A stretch of DNA of 64,000 bases from Phellopilus nigrolimitatus (Eukaryota; Basidiomycota; Agaricomycetes; Hymenochaetales; Hymenochaetaceae), in assembly GCA_021029095.1 (NCBI GenBank), contig JAJOHG010000010.1:901742-965741 (forward strand), read 5' to 3'. This document shows, in pieces, positions 46,401 through 58,420 of the stretch (positions are counted from its first letter, which is position 1; each line of letters begins with the position of its first letter). Under the pieces are notes generated by a model, which searched no databases, was not told the origin of the DNA, and worked only from the letters and a program-made list of their open reading frames with translations. The position numbers and the translations under genes are program-made.

Positions 46401-47903
46401 GCAATGGACGAGTTTATCAGTCTTGTTGAGAATGGCACCTTCACCCCAGTCAGACTTCCTTCTGGTCGCAAGACCATTGGCTGTCGGTGGGTGTTCAAAC
46501 TCAAGCGCAAGGCAGATGGCTCAGTGGACAGGCATAAGGCGCGATTGGTGGCAAAGGGTTACTCACAGCGCCCTGGCTTAGAGTTTGCACAAGTGTTTGC
46601 TCCTACTGCCAAGTGGGCTGCACTTCGCGCTATACTGGCCTTGGCTGCAATTGAGGACCTGGAGTTGTTCAGCATTGACATCTCCACTACATTTCTCAAT
46701 GGTGACTTGGATCATGACGTCTACATGGACCAGCCAGAGGGGTTTGAGGAGTACTATGGCGCCGGTTTTGTGCTTAAGCTTGCTAAGGCAATCTATGGTC
46801 TTAAGCAAGCTGGGCGCCAATGGCACAAGAAACTCGACTCTGTGTTGAAGGGCATGGGCTTCTCTCTGGTTCGCTGCGACAACAGCATTTGGGTCTACAG
46901 ACACGACGATGTGCGCATCATCATTCCAGTCTATGTGGATGACATGACCATTGCTGCAAAGTCAAAGGAGCAATTCTTGTTTGTCAAGCGCGAACTTGAA
47001 AAGCACTTCAAACTGCGCGACCTTGGCCCTACCTCCTTCCTGCTTGGTGTCCATATTGAGAGAGACCGCTCAATACGATCCTTATCCCTTTCTCAGCGCC
47101 AATACATCACTGACTTACTTGAGCGCTTTGAAATGGCTGGATGCGGCGAGGTTTCTACTCCTTTACCAGAAGGGCATCGTCTCAGCAAGTCCATGGGTCC
47201 CCTCACTCCAGAAGAGATCGCATTCATGAAGACTGTCCCCTACAGGCAGCTGATTGGTGCACTCATGTATCTGGCTGTGGCAACGCGTCCTGACATCTCC
47301 TATGCGGTTGGACTTCTTGCGCGCTTCAGTTCTAATCCTGGTCCTGCTCACTGGAAGGCTGCAAAGCACTTGTGTCGTTATCTTCAAGGTACCAAAGACA
47401 TGAAGTTGACTTATGCGCCTGACAAGAACTCGTCTGAATTGTTCACCACATTCACTGACGCGGACCATGGAGGGGATGAGGATGACAGGCGCTCTACAAG
47501 CGGCCTGGTGGTTAAGATGGGAACTGGTGCTATCAGCTGGGCTAGTCGTCTTCAGACTATTGTGACGCTCTCCACCACTGAAGTGGAATACATCTCTGCT
47601 GTTCAGGGTGGTCAGGAGATTATGTGGTTGCGCAACTTGTTCTCAGAATTTGGCTATGAATTCAATGCGCCCTCCACGCTCTATGTGGACAACCAATCTG
47701 CCCTTGCTGTTGCCAGGAACCCTGAACACCATGGACGGATGAAGCACCTGGACTTGCGGCACTACTGGCTGCGAGATGTGGTCGAGTCGGGTCTTATTGA
47801 CATTCGCTACCTCCCCACCAAGTCTATGCCGGCTGACATCATGACCAAGGCGCTTGGACGCGTGAAGGTGATTGAGATGCGTGGCATGCTGGGTCTTCTG
47901 TGA
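43407..47903 (+). CDS. copia gag-pol polyprotein, 1498 aa, uninterrupted
   Basis: Retrotransposon polyprotein. Domains by approximate residue: copia-type gag (1-215, FAKLNDSNYATWKLEMRAAL), zinc knuckle CDFCGMKNHLEATC (about 231), aspartic protease with DTGA in DWIVDTGATCHMTP (about 306), pre-integrase LWHRRFAHLNHGDV (about 443), integrase HHCC end CEPCIAGKQH and core with HSDVHGPL, FIDDFSRRW and HQNGVAERANRTL (about 480-640). Then a long Pro-rich linker (about 740-890), RT with YVDDMTIA (about 1175), and RNase H with FTDADHGGDED (about 1350), TTEVEYISA and YVDNQSAL. It ends ADIMTKALGRVKVIEMRGML. No stop or frameshift. RNase H has Val instead of Ala after TTE, probably tolerated. All catalytic Asp/Glu motifs are present. 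Confidence 0.95.
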   Translation: MSASTTSDSQSTFSFAKLNDSNYATWKLEMRAALQAKTLWRIASGIATKPSKAEEQEAWEEKSEQAAGFIYGKLEHGMQILVQDDLGNPVEMLKKLKELNQQDNAASRFIAYDEFFSIAKAEDESLTALTARVEESLHKLRNARSSKLTLVQFEDELASMCLIRALPDEYKAFRSALLLMPTFTLETVKKAFLQEQKASGPRAADSALALKATAPPSKSTSSSSSSSQPLVCDFCGMKNHLEATCYKRRDAMKELKDKKKRGGKAKANAAQEDTESTQSAEFAGNASTHDFTNPNSPLSDAGSDWIVDTGATCHMTPHRHWFNQYTPNRTPICLANNDVIYSVGMGTVRFQPVVNGKKGRLLEFERVLHVPDLRNNLLSVLYLTRVKSYIVTIKSDQILFRRNGTLLFTAAINTNYAAFLNGQVVPMTQFSGMVSTCPLDLTLWHRRFAHLNHGDVKRLIDHDMVKGIIVKSTESPDPICEPCIAGKQHRSNVSRLASHRSTGLLQLVHSDVHGPLPVQTRHGYRYWITFIDDFSRRWGVIPLRKKSDAFDAFKRYKAHAENQLNLKIKATRDDKGGEYMPKAWEQFCISEGIHRQHTVCDEPHQNGVAERANRTLAEGITTMLNEAHLPASFWWDAVNAFVHVHNRSPTSAVQGKTPYELWHNSKPDVSHFRVFGCTSYVHVKKDMRKQLQSHTQKCSFIGYPENYKGWIFWNSITRKEVISDSAQFDERVFPGNTRSPVDLRVPTPPEATAVPEQGGDGDVDDVPPLPLPANPPAPPPPRPDTPPPRPPPAPVTPPFRPAPPPVTPTRPAVKRERAPSDVPPDPPVSSPSAHPPPAKRPKEPPTPAPESTPAPEAPSWPSTSWHPQPRPLHGYRDAVINPLADYPGRRIPRAPAAPAPAAAPTPEPVIERSDELDIMSEDEMQAEALMFAGLMDFGANAALEDCYISFEDAHNHVLKSTNCFEHVFPAEVRTQYGPEPVHWRDIKGRPDASLWEQAAMDEFISLVENGTFTPVRLPSGRKTIGCRWVFKLKRKADGSVDRHKARLVAKGYSQRPGLEFAQVFAPTAKWAALRAILALAAIEDLELFSIDISTTFLNGDLDHDVYMDQPEGFEEYYGAGFVLKLAKAIYGLKQAGRQWHKKLDSVLKGMGFSLVRCDNSIWVYRHDDVRIIIPVYVDDMTIAAKSKEQFLFVKRELEKHFKLRDLGPTSFLLGVHIERDRSIRSLSLSQRQYITDLLERFEMAGCGEVSTPLPEGHRLSKSMGPLTPEEIAFMKTVPYRQLIGALMYLAVATRPDISYAVGLLARFSSNPGPAHWKAAKHLCRYLQGTKDMKLTYAPDKNSSELFTTFTDADHGGDEDDRRSTSGLVVKMGTGAISWASRLQTIVTLSTTEVEYISAVQGGQEIMWLRNLFSEFGYEFNAPSTLYVDNQSALAVARNPEHHGRMKHLDLRHYWLRDVVESGLIDIRYLPTKSMPADIMTKALGRVKVIEMRGMLGLL

Positions 47904-47931
47904 TTGACAGGCGTGTCAGATCAGGGGGGAG

Positions 47932-48156
47932 TATTGGATATAGTATGATCTTGGACACTTTTATTCCTTTTATTATTTTGCGTACCAGGTGACTTGAACT
48001 CCTGACTTGTTGTTCTGCATCACCTGACATGTTGATGTATTACATAATGCTTCCCTTGAAGCGGCAGAGTCCATGGATGGTGCTCTCTATCTTTTGCACT
48101 CATCCATTGGACTCAGGTCACTGTCTGTGTTTGTTGTGAGACCACTCAGCCTCACA
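47932..48156 (+). repeat. 3' LTR of the copia element
   Basis: 225 bp. Lacks the 54-bp duplication of the 5' LTR and has single-base differences (cagcctcaca against ccgcctcaca). Confidence 0.92.
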
Positions 48157-48161
48157 CGCAT

Positions 48162-51100
48162 ACGTACCGGTGGCGCAATTCATTGACACTCCCGTGTTAA
48201 ATATATACTGGGCGATCAGCAATGCACACTGGAACGTAAACATCACAGTCGAGGAAGGCGAAGGCAGGAACGAGCCACCACGGACAACGGCTGCCTTTCC
48301 GCCGTGCTTCGCATGGGTTTTGGCACCGCTCAGGGCTCGCTCGTGCGAAACGATGCTATTCTCCTCGGAGCGTATCTCGGCGAATACGCTTGAGTCCTAT
48401 CTTTTCATCACCTTTTTGCTTGTCTTCGCGCTTGCCGCCTCGTCCTATGTTTGGGTTCAAGAGTTCGCGCGCGGGCTCAAAAAGCCCAAGCTGTTCCTTG
48501 ACTGTGTCATGATCGTCTCTTCGGTCGGCCCGAGCTTCCCATGGAGCTCTCCTTGGCCGTCAATGCTGTCTTCTGCACCGAGCCCTTCTGCATCCCATTC
48601 GCGGGCCGCATCGAAGTCTACGCGTTCGACAAAACCAGCACGATCACGGCTGAGTCTTGTCGTCGAGGAGGTCGCAGGCGTTGACCCTGCCGATGTGCGC
48701 CGCCTCGTACCTGTTTGTGAAACTAGGCGCGAAACTGCATTGTGTCTCGCCGCGGTGCACGCGCTCGTGCGTCTCGATGACGGCATGATCGTTGGCGACC
48801 CGATGGAGAAGGTCGCGCTTGAGGCGCTCGGCTGGAAGCTACTTACTGGGGACCGCGTCGCTTCCGACAGCGGCACCACCGTATCAGGTGCCGAGCTGCA
48901 TACCCGCCGGCACTTCCAATTTTCCTCCGCGCTGAAGCGCATGGCGACTGTTGCAACAGTGCAAAAGGGACCCGGAAGCGGGCGAACCTTGGTGAGCGTA
49001 AAGGGTGGCCCCGAGACGATTAGACCGATGCTCGCACGCGTACCAAAAGAGTACGACGAGACGTATAAGTACTTTACTCGCCGCGGAAGCCGTGTGCTCG
49101 CTCTCGCAGGGGAGGAGATGGACGGCACCGGAAACGATAAGGTGTGTCCAACTCCTGGTCTCACGATTCGGGTTGCAAACTAATGAGTGTTTTCCAGATT
49201 AATCACCTTGCACGCGAACAGGTCGAAAGCGAGCTCAACTTTGCTGGCTTCCTTGTGTTCCACTGTCCGCTGAAGGAAGACGCCGTCGAGACACTCAAGA
49301 TGCTTGCGGAGTCTTCACACAGGGTGCATTTTATCTAAATATTTGAGGCTTAAATGAGATTGCTCATTTTCTTTGGACAGTGCATTATGATAACTGGTGA
49401 TAATCCTCTGACTGCTGTGCATGTCGCGCGCGACATCGAAATCGTGGACCGTGAGGCACTCATCTTAGACCTGAAAGAGAACCCGGGCCATGAAGCAGGT
49501 GAGGAAATCTGAGAAATTACATAGTGGTTGGTAATGCTGATCTACCTTTACGCAGATCTCGAATGGCGCACGGTCGATGAAACGAAGATTATTCCTGTAG
49601 ATCCCTCCACGCCATTTGATCAAACCCTACTTGACGAATACGACATTTGCATCACCGGTGCTGCGTTGAAGCAGTATGAGTCTCGCCCATCTTGGTTGAC
49701 GCTTGTTCAGCACACATGGGTGTACGCGCGAGTATCGCCCGCACAGAAGGAGCTCATTTTAACGACACTCAAGTCGCTCGGATATGTCGCACTGATGGCG
49801 GGCTCTGGCACGAACGACGTCAGCGCGCTCAAACACGCACATGTCGGTGTCGCGCTGCTCGACGGCACGCCAGACGACCTCAAGAAGATCGCAGAGCACC
49901 AGCGCCTCGAACGCATCAAGGTGTATGAAACACAGCTCAAGGTCTCTGCGCGCTTCAACCAGGCCCCTCCGCCCATTCTGCCCACCTTGGCGAGCGCGTT
50001 CCCGGAAATTGTTGAGACCCAGGTGAAGGCAGCGGCAGCACAAGTGTCGGCGAGGCGACAAAATCCTATGGAAAAAGTTCGAAACTCTTTGCTTCTCTGG
50101 ATGTGTAAGGAATATACTGAACGATGCTATGTATGCAGTTCGATCTCTAAACTCCATTACAAATAGTCCGGCAGACATGGATGCAGAAGATGACGTCCCG
50201 AAGATCAAACTTGGCGACACCTCCTGTGCCGCGCCATTCACCTCCAAACTATCAAATGTCAATAGCAGTACGTCCCTTTCTTTTTCCTTCAATAATGCTT
50301 AAACATGGCTACCTTTTGTAGTTGCGCACATCATCCGTCAGGGCCGGTGCACGCTCGTCGCGACGGTGCAGATGTACAAGATTCTCGCGCTGAACTGTCT
50401 GATCTCCGCGTAAGCGCTGAGTGTGCAATATCTCGACGGTATTAAATATGGCGACTACCAGGTGACGATAACGGGCATGCTCATGTCAGTTTGTTTCCTG
50501 TGCATCTCGCGTGCGAAGGTACGCCCAGCCTTTTTGTATGTACAACCTAATTGTGCTAACTTATGTTTTAAAATCTCTTTCCCCTTTGCTGCGCAGCCTG
50601 TAGAAAAACTATCGCGCGAGCGCAACATCTTCAATCTTTATGTCCTGCTTTCAATTCTGATTCGGTTCGCGATCCACATCACGTCGCTGGTCTACATCAC
50701 TACGCTTTCAAATGCCAACGAAGAGTGCGCATTCTTTTTCCTACTTTGCATTGGCATCATTTCCTTTACTCGTTTTGCTGAATGCCAATTATTACCGACT
50801 TGCAGGCGCGGTCCTATAGACCTTGAGGCGAAGTTCGAGCCGAATCTGCTAAACACCGCTATCTACCTTCTCGGTTTATATCAGCAGGTCTCAACCTTTT
50901 CGATTAACTTTCAGGTTTGTTCGTTATTTTTCGTTCACGTAACTGTGTATAATTATGACCTCTAATCTCTATTCCGCAGGGTCGGCCATTCCGCGAGGGC
51001 ATCAGGGAGAACCCGGCGCTCTACTGGGGATTGGTTGGTGCGAGCGCTGTCGCCTTCTCGGGCGCGACGGACTTTGTGCCAGAATTTTCGCGCTGGCTGC

Positions 51101-51376
51101 AGATTGTTGAAATGCAGACCTTCGTGAGTACTCTATCGGTCTTTCTATGATGCGCACAAAAATAGAATGAAATTGAAACCTCTTCCCATGACCTATAGTT
51201 CAAATTCCGCCTGGTCGCTGTGATGGTCGTGGATTTCGTGGGCTGTTGGCTCACCGAGATTGTGTGCAAACACCTCTTCGCGGACCTCGAACCGAAGGAG
51301 ATGATCACTCGGGTCGCGAGCGCAGGGAACAACGCCGGCTCGCAGAGGCGGTTGCGCGGGATTCGGAAGCGGCAGC
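48162..51376 (+). pseudogene. P5A-type ATPase SPF1, C-terminal two thirds, inactivated
   Basis: ER membrane P5A ATPase (transmembrane-helix dislocase in known homologues). Pieces in order: [62 protein letters not shown] (out of frame, part of the P5A signature), FDKTSTIT in place of DKTGTIT, DPMEKVALEALGW, FQFSSALKRMATVATVQKG, CIMITGDNPLTAVHVARDIE, GSGTNDVSALKHAHVGVALL (family GDGTND), [20 protein letters not shown] and a TAA in CLISA-stop-ALSVQYLDG, then RPFREGIRENPALYWGL. Introns with good sites remain (for example 49143-49197, 49327-49380). A frame change near the end and the solo LTR split the C-terminus. The N-terminal third is absent. Confidence 0.88.
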
Positions 51377-51654
51377 TATTGGATATAGTATGATCTTGGA
51401 CACTTTTATTCCTTTTATTATTTTGCGTACCAGGTGACTTGAACTCCTGACTTGTTGTTCTGCGTCACCTGACATGTTGATGTATTATGTAATGCTTCCC
51501 TTGAAGCGGCAGAGTCCATGGATGGTGCTCTCTATCTTTTGCACTCATCCATTGGACTCAGGCATGTTTAGTTTCCATAATATATTATCTTTTGCACTCA
51601 TCCATTGGACTCAGGTCACTGTCTGTGTTCGTTGTGAGACCACTCCGCCTCACA
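51377..51654 (+). mobile_element. Solo copia LTR, 278 bp
   Basis: Same LTR as the full-length copy, with exact 5-bp duplications gcagc at 51372-51376 and 51655-51659. Product of LTR-LTR recombination. Inserted 12 nt before the natural stop of SPF1; the codons for a KKEK-type end and the TAA are found at 51660-51674. Confidence 0.95.
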
Positions 51655-51674
51655 GCAGCAAAGAAGGAGAAATA

Positions 51675-52207
51675 AACGAAAGGTGATAGACAGGGTAGCG
51701 AACCATCGGAGAGCGACGGACTTAGCTCCAACTATATAATGTATTCTAATGATGCTAATTACATCTACTAGAGATAGATAGATGTTTTAGTCTGGATTGT
51801 CTACAAAAGGCACGCGATGTGACAACTGTGTGACTTACCGCATCCTATGAGCCAAAAAAAGAGACTTGCCTCCAATCACATCATCCTCTCATTCTTCTCA
51901 TCACAAAGACATGTCAATTTAAGTAGTCAAATGTTGTCTTACTTGACTTGGGTAGTGGCCACTGCTTCGCATGGCAGGTTACGAGCCCAGGTTAGCTGAT
52001 GTAATCAATATGTTTTGCACTTCTGAAAAAAAGACAAGACATTGTTCATATGATTAGTTGAGTCCTACCTTCAGGGAGATCAAGGTAACACTCTATTTAT
52101 AACTTGGGTAGTGGCCACTGCTTCGCATGGCAGGTTACGAGCCCAGGTTAGCTGATGTAATCAATATGTTTTGAATTTCTGAAGAAAGACAAGACATTAT
52201 TCATATG
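51675..52207. repeat. SPF1 3' UTR remnant, then tandem acttgggtag units
   Basis: After about 200 bp of AT-rich sequence, a 55-60 bp unit that begins acttgggtagtggccactgc occurs at 51946 and again at 52102, each followed by gttagctgatgtaatcaata. Between them lies gtcctaccttcagggagatc (52066-52085), which also occurs at 61162-61181. No gene. Confidence 0.65.
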
Positions 52208-52620
52208 ACTTGGGTAGTGGCCACTGCTCCGCATGGCAGGTTACGATCCCACAGTGGCTGGTGCAGATATAAATAAAGGTTTGGTAATAATGAAAAAAAA
52301 ATGGTAGTGTGAAAAAGGTTCATGACTTATTCTGTATTAGTAGTATTAGTAGTATGAAGAAAACTAAAATGTTAAGTATCAATATGTAATTTAAACCTAC
52401 AACCTAGAACAACAACTCACATTTACCAGCTTATGCTGCCTTCCCATCATTTGATCCTCATCATATCTGGCCATTTTCTTCATACTACTAAAACAGAATA
52501 AGTCATGAACCTTTTTCATACTACCATTTTTTTTCCATTGTTACCAAACCTTTATTTATATCTGCATCAGCCACTGTGGGATCGTAACCTGCCATGCGGA
52601 GCAGTGGCCACTACCCAAGT
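52208..52620. mobile_element. Foldback element with arms of about 140 bp
   Basis: Begins acttgggtagtggccactgc and ends with the complement. Arms 52208-52350 and about 52478-52620 pair with few mismatches (both contain gcatggcaggttacgatccc and ttcatgacttattctg). No target duplication could be defined (left catatg, right ctaatt). A single arm of the family lies at 32501. Confidence 0.8.
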
Positions 52621-52639
52621 CTAATTAAAGTGAATTATA

Positions 52640-52880
52640 CACAATGAGGACGAATTTGTAATGTGACATACCCCTTCTCACATGGAGATTACGCACGAGC
52701 GCGTTGGGCAGCCGGCCGTACTTCCACCCGCCCGCGAGCCTCTCGCCCGTCTCGACAGACTCCGCCTGCACCATCGAGTGTGGTGGGAGGATCGCCGGGT
52801 AGCCCTCGACACTCGTTGAACATAGTTCTCGAAGCATGAAATCACGGTAGTGCAATAGTTGACCGCGAATCACAAACCTG
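52640..52880 (-). pseudogene. UBR1 scrap fused to a fragment of an unknown gene
   Basis: Minus strand: IRGQLLHYRDFMLRELC is a UBR1-type stretch. It is followed in the same frame by EGYPAILPPHSMVQAESVET and AGGWKYGRLPNALVRN, which duplicates part of the unknown gene relic at 56816-56945. The fused frame stays open for 82 codons. Confidence 0.55.
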
Positions 52881-52929
52881 TTGAGCCGTATATTTGAGCG
52901 TTTTTGGCCAAAACTGCGGGAATTTCTTA

Positions 52930-54776
<1,847 letters not shown>

Positions 54777-54861
54777 GCTCGGTGATCACCGGAGGAGGAG
54801 ATGAGGAGGAGGGCGTTGAGCGATATAGATAGGCCGAGAGGTTGCAGGACACTGTATGTAT

Positions 54862-54962
54862 ATTATCTTCGACGCTGGCAAAAAGAAACGGATGCTGGCA
54901 GATCTTGCAAAGCTCCGTGAGCTCATTACTGAGACTTTTCACACCAACACTTCGGCCCCTGC
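54862..54962 (-). pseudogene. STH1/SNF2 fragment (KICQHPFLF region)
   Basis: KSLSNELTELCKICQHPFLF then ASVEDNI matches the segment between the two helicase lobes of STH1/SNF2 (LSNELMQLRKICNHPFVF in relatives). Same strand and order as the HSA piece upstream and motif VI downstream. Confidence 0.8.
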
Positions 54963-55077
54963 AGTCCTGCTGTACTCCGGACGGAGAGAACGGATGATCT
55001 TCGTAGCAGAGAACGAGCCTGTACCACTTTTTTCGCCATCGCTACTGGACGTAGCCATTGTAATGCTCATTTCTTCA

Positions 55078-55808
55078 CTAGGACCAGCAAATGCGGAAAA
55101 CGCGGTCGATGAACTGGGGATCGACGGCCCTTTGAGCACCGAACATGGTCTCGGCCGCTGACTCATCCTCTTGTATGAAGGGTACATCGAAAGTGTCTGC
55201 ATGAACATCGTCGTTCTGTTGCGCAACAACTGCCTGCGCAAGAGAGTCGAGATAAGAGGCAGTTTGTCGCAGAACATGAGTTATGCGAGTGTCCTCTGCG
55301 TGTCGATAAGCCGCATGTACGCCTCCTCCTCCATCGGCTTTCAAACCCTTCAACCGTTCCTTCGAAATCCGCTCGATGTGCTTCGCTTCCTCCTTCTCCG
55401 TGTAGGTATGGAGGCTTTGCACGGCTCGGCCGAGATTCAACGTACGTCTGGTGCGATCAATTCGCCGCCACCATTTGCCGCTCGTGGTTGCAGGTAATTG
55501 CGAGCTGTTCGAAATGCTTCTGCTTCACGCGACTTTCGCGATCTGCACGCTATTTGCGCTCAAGAGTCTCCGACATGCGTGTCGCGCAGAGTCGGTCAGC
55601 GCGGGCGTCTGAAGTCGTTGCGATCCAGAGGCAGAAATGTCCTATTTGTCAAGCGCTCTTGCACGCGGAGAACACGCTGCTTTTCGCGGACTCGAAGTGC
55701 CTTGAGGGCAAGTTGTGTTGTTATTGACGAAGTAATGGAATCCAAGGTGATATCGGGCAAAGGCTGCTGTACCTCGTCGTTCTCCTTGTTCGCGACAGTT
55801 AGAGGCAT
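55078..55808 (-). pseudogene. STH1/SNF2 HSA-domain fragment
   Basis: ITTQLALKALRVREKQRVLR, then KEEAKHIERISKERLKGLKA, HAEDTRITHVLRQTASYLDS and LAQAVVAQQNDDVHADTFDV, then EDESAAETMFGAQR. This is the HSA and post-HSA region of the RSC/SWI-SNF ATPase, which binds actin-related proteins. It ends in unrelated codons; the first helicase lobe (DEGH region) is missing. Confidence 0.8.
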
Positions 55809-56159
55809 TTTTCTCCTTATTAGTAAATCTGCACCTGCTTACGCACTATGGCCGGGAGGGCGAAGGAGATGGTCTTGCCAGAGCTCGCACAATGGCGACG
55901 ACATCGCGACCACTGAGGGCCATGGGCCACAACTGGTTGAGTTAGTCTAGTTGGCGGGTGGATTTCTGAACAATGTATTTTAGTGTCGAGAATCAGAGGA
56001 ACATGAAAGCGCAGCGAGACACGTACGTGTGCGCTCAACGCGTTCTTGAACGCGATACCGGCCGCATTCCGAATTGTGGTTGTCTGCGCCTTGTTCGCGA
56101 GTTCGGATGAGAGCTTGGCTACGTATCCGGGCTGCAGAGCGGGGTAGACGCAAACGCGC

Positions 56160-57250
56160 TGCGTAGAAAGAGAGGTGTCACGCGCCGGGCGACATCGAGT
56201 TCGCGCGCTTGCGGCCGTCGCGGGCGAGGCGCGCCACGAGCTGTACCATGCCAGGTCCGAGTAGCGACTGTAGCGTGTGGGGTTTTCTTTTCGTCCATTT
56301 GTGTAATGTATATAATATGTATGAAAGTATAGTTTGGATCGGGACAAGAGCACGTGAACACACGAGCGGGCTCGTTCTGGTCAAGCGGGACAGTCGTATA
56401 ATATCGCACAGATGTCCTCACGGCGCCGCCGCAGCGGCCCCAAGCGCGGGGAAGTGCACCGCGCCAAGCCACGCGAGGATCAACTCCACGCGCGTGCCGT
56501 GCGGCGTGAGGTTCAGCGGCGCGCGCGCATTCTCCGCGCCCGCACGCTCCCATTTTCCGCGCCCGCGCGCTCCCGCTCCACCTTCGCGCGCAGCCGCGCG
56601 TGCATCGGCGCGAGCGCGCCACGCACATCCTTCCATCGGCGTCCGCCGCGTCGCTCACGGGCGACCCGCACCCAGACGTCGAGGGCGTTTTTGAGTGTCT
56701 TCGAGCTGCTCGAGGCCATCGACGGCCCCGCGGACGGGCACGCGGCCGGGTCGTCCTCCTCCGTGACGGGCAGCGGCGTCGGCATGCGCAGCACGTCCGG
56801 CTCCGCGAAGCGCGGTGCTGTCACACGCACGAGCGCATTGGGCAGCCAGCCCTACTTCCACCCACCCGCGAGCTGCTCGAGCGTCTCGACGAACTCCGCA
56901 TGCACCATGGAGCGCGGCGGGAGGAGCACCGGATAGCCCTCGAGTCCCGCGGCGAGTCTCTACGCGCGAGCGCCGCGAACTCGCCGAGCATCAGCAGGCA
57001 GTTCAGGATGCTGAAGTGTGCCTCGAGCAGCGGCGGGTGCCACGTCATGAACGCCGGCGCGTCGTCTTGCCTGCTGTTCGGGTGGAAAGTCTTGAGCAGC
57101 GCGAACTCGCGCTCCATCCTGTGCAGGATGTCGCCGCCCCCAGAATCCCCAGCGTCCAGCGGCGCCTCGAGTTCGAGCGTGTCGAAGTGCGCGAGAAACT
57201 CCTCGCGCTTGCTCTTCCGTAGCAGCGTGCACACCTGCTCGCGGAGTTAG
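56160..57250 (-). pseudogene. Unidentified GC-rich gene relic
   Basis: Best stretch: LLRKSKREEFLAHFDTLELE, DILHRMEREFALLKTFHPNS, DDAPAFMTWHPPLLEAHFSI and LNCLLMLGEFAALA (57234-56960). It then changes frame through LEGYPVLLPPRSMVHAEFVE and AGGWK, AEPDVLRMPTPLPVTEEDDP and SKTLKNALDVWVRVARERRG, ending near TTVPLDQNEPARVFTCSCPD. It looks like a helical repeat protein. The family was not recognised. A part is duplicated at 52640-52805. Confidence 0.5.
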
Positions 57251-58150
57251 CCCTCGCCGAAGGTCGCGCGATACGCACGTGCCTTTGCACCGTCTGCACG
57301 GCCGAGCGGGCATGGACTTGCGACTGGGAGAGGGTGTTGCGGCTGCGCTTGCGGAGCCTGAGGCTGGAAGTCGCACGGCGGCTCTTGGGTATACTGTGCT
57401 TGGTAAGCGTCTGCGGGAAAGGGCCGTACGACTGGGGCGGGTAGGGCAGGGGTGCGGACTGGGGGTAGGAACCCTGAGACGGGTCGCCTGAACCAGTTTC
57501 CGATATTACTGTATGAGTTCATGAGTACAAGTGTTCGCTAGTCGATCGGACGCGGGTTTTATAGAGAATCAATAAGAAAAAAGATCTTCGACTCAAAGGG
57601 AGGAATGCAACATAGAGAATACATCGAAGCGCACGGAAGCCATACACAAAGATAAGACGAGAAATAATCAACTTACCTGGACATCAATCGCTCGAGCAAA
57701 AGCTTCCCCTGGGCCTCGTTTCCAGACTGCACAATCCCCGCGCGTCGCTCACGCTGCTTGATGCTGGGCGGACTCGGGGGGATGAGTGGTTGGTTCCCGG
57801 CAGAGGGCGCTCGATGACGCGCCCAAGGGAGCAACGGTCGAGCCGAGCAGCGACAGCGATGCGCTCTAGCGGCCTGAGGGTGGCTGGTTCTGGGCGGACC
57901 CGGCCGAGGAGTGGGAAGCGGCGGTGATTGAGGAGTCGGGTGTCGAGGGAGCAGAGTTTTTGGTGTTCGGCGGGAGGACCTGGGTGCGGAACGGGTCGTT
58001 CATGTTGGCGACAGCGGGAGATGTCGGGCCGGGCTCGGATGAAGCAGACAGCTGGGTGTTGTTGAGATTGCGGAAAAGAGAGTCGAAAGATTTGTGCGGG
58101 GACGCGGGGCGGTTCGCGATAGGACTGGGTTGAGCTGCACGACGGTGCAC
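57247..58150 (-). pseudogene. EDC4-like decapping enhancer, N-terminal relic (copy 2)
   Basis: Starts at GTG (position of the expected ATG not certain): SPIANRPASPHKSFDSLFRN, LNNTQLSASSEPGPTSPAVA and NMNDPFRTQVLPPNTKNSAP, then a TAG after QNQPPSGR. Out of frame follow SASLSLLGS and VQSGNEAQGKLLLERLMS with a GTAAGT donor (about 57676). After the intron come AYQAQYTQEPPCDFQPQAPQ and a junction to the unknown relic. Longer at its 5' end than copy 1 (26715-27545) and aligned to it over exon 1 and part of exon 2. Tentative family as for copy 1. Confidence 0.55.
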
Positions 58151-58420
58151 TCTTCAATGTTGTCGTCTTGCTGCTCACAGCTTGTCGATCTCGTCGATCT
58201 CGTCGTTCACGTGCCGCGCGGGACGCGACTGTCACACATCTGTCACTGCCAGCGTGCACAGTGCTGACGCCAACAACGAACAACAAACCACGACGACGCG
58301 TGCGACGTGCGTAGAAGAGTATACTCTCGCCGCTGCTTTCTGCTCAAAACTGGATCATCTGCCTTTTTTCCTGGGGTTTCTCTGCTTTGTTCTTTCTTTT
58401 TCTTTTATCGAGTCTGTTGC

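Larger units (their letters stand above)
42128..48156 (+). mobile_element. Full-length Ty1/copia LTR retrotransposon, 6.03 kb
   Basis: 5' LTR 42128-42406, a leader of about 1.0 kb, a single gag-pol frame 43407-47903, a purine-rich tract (ggggggag, about 47924-47931) and 3' LTR 47932-48156. Exact 5-bp target duplications cgcat lie at 42123-42127 and 48157-48161. The LTRs begin TATTGG and end TCACA. The 5' LTR is 54 bp longer because a segment with tcttttgcactcatccattg is present twice. Open pol, intact duplications and near-identical LTRs suggest a recent insertion. Confidence 0.95.
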
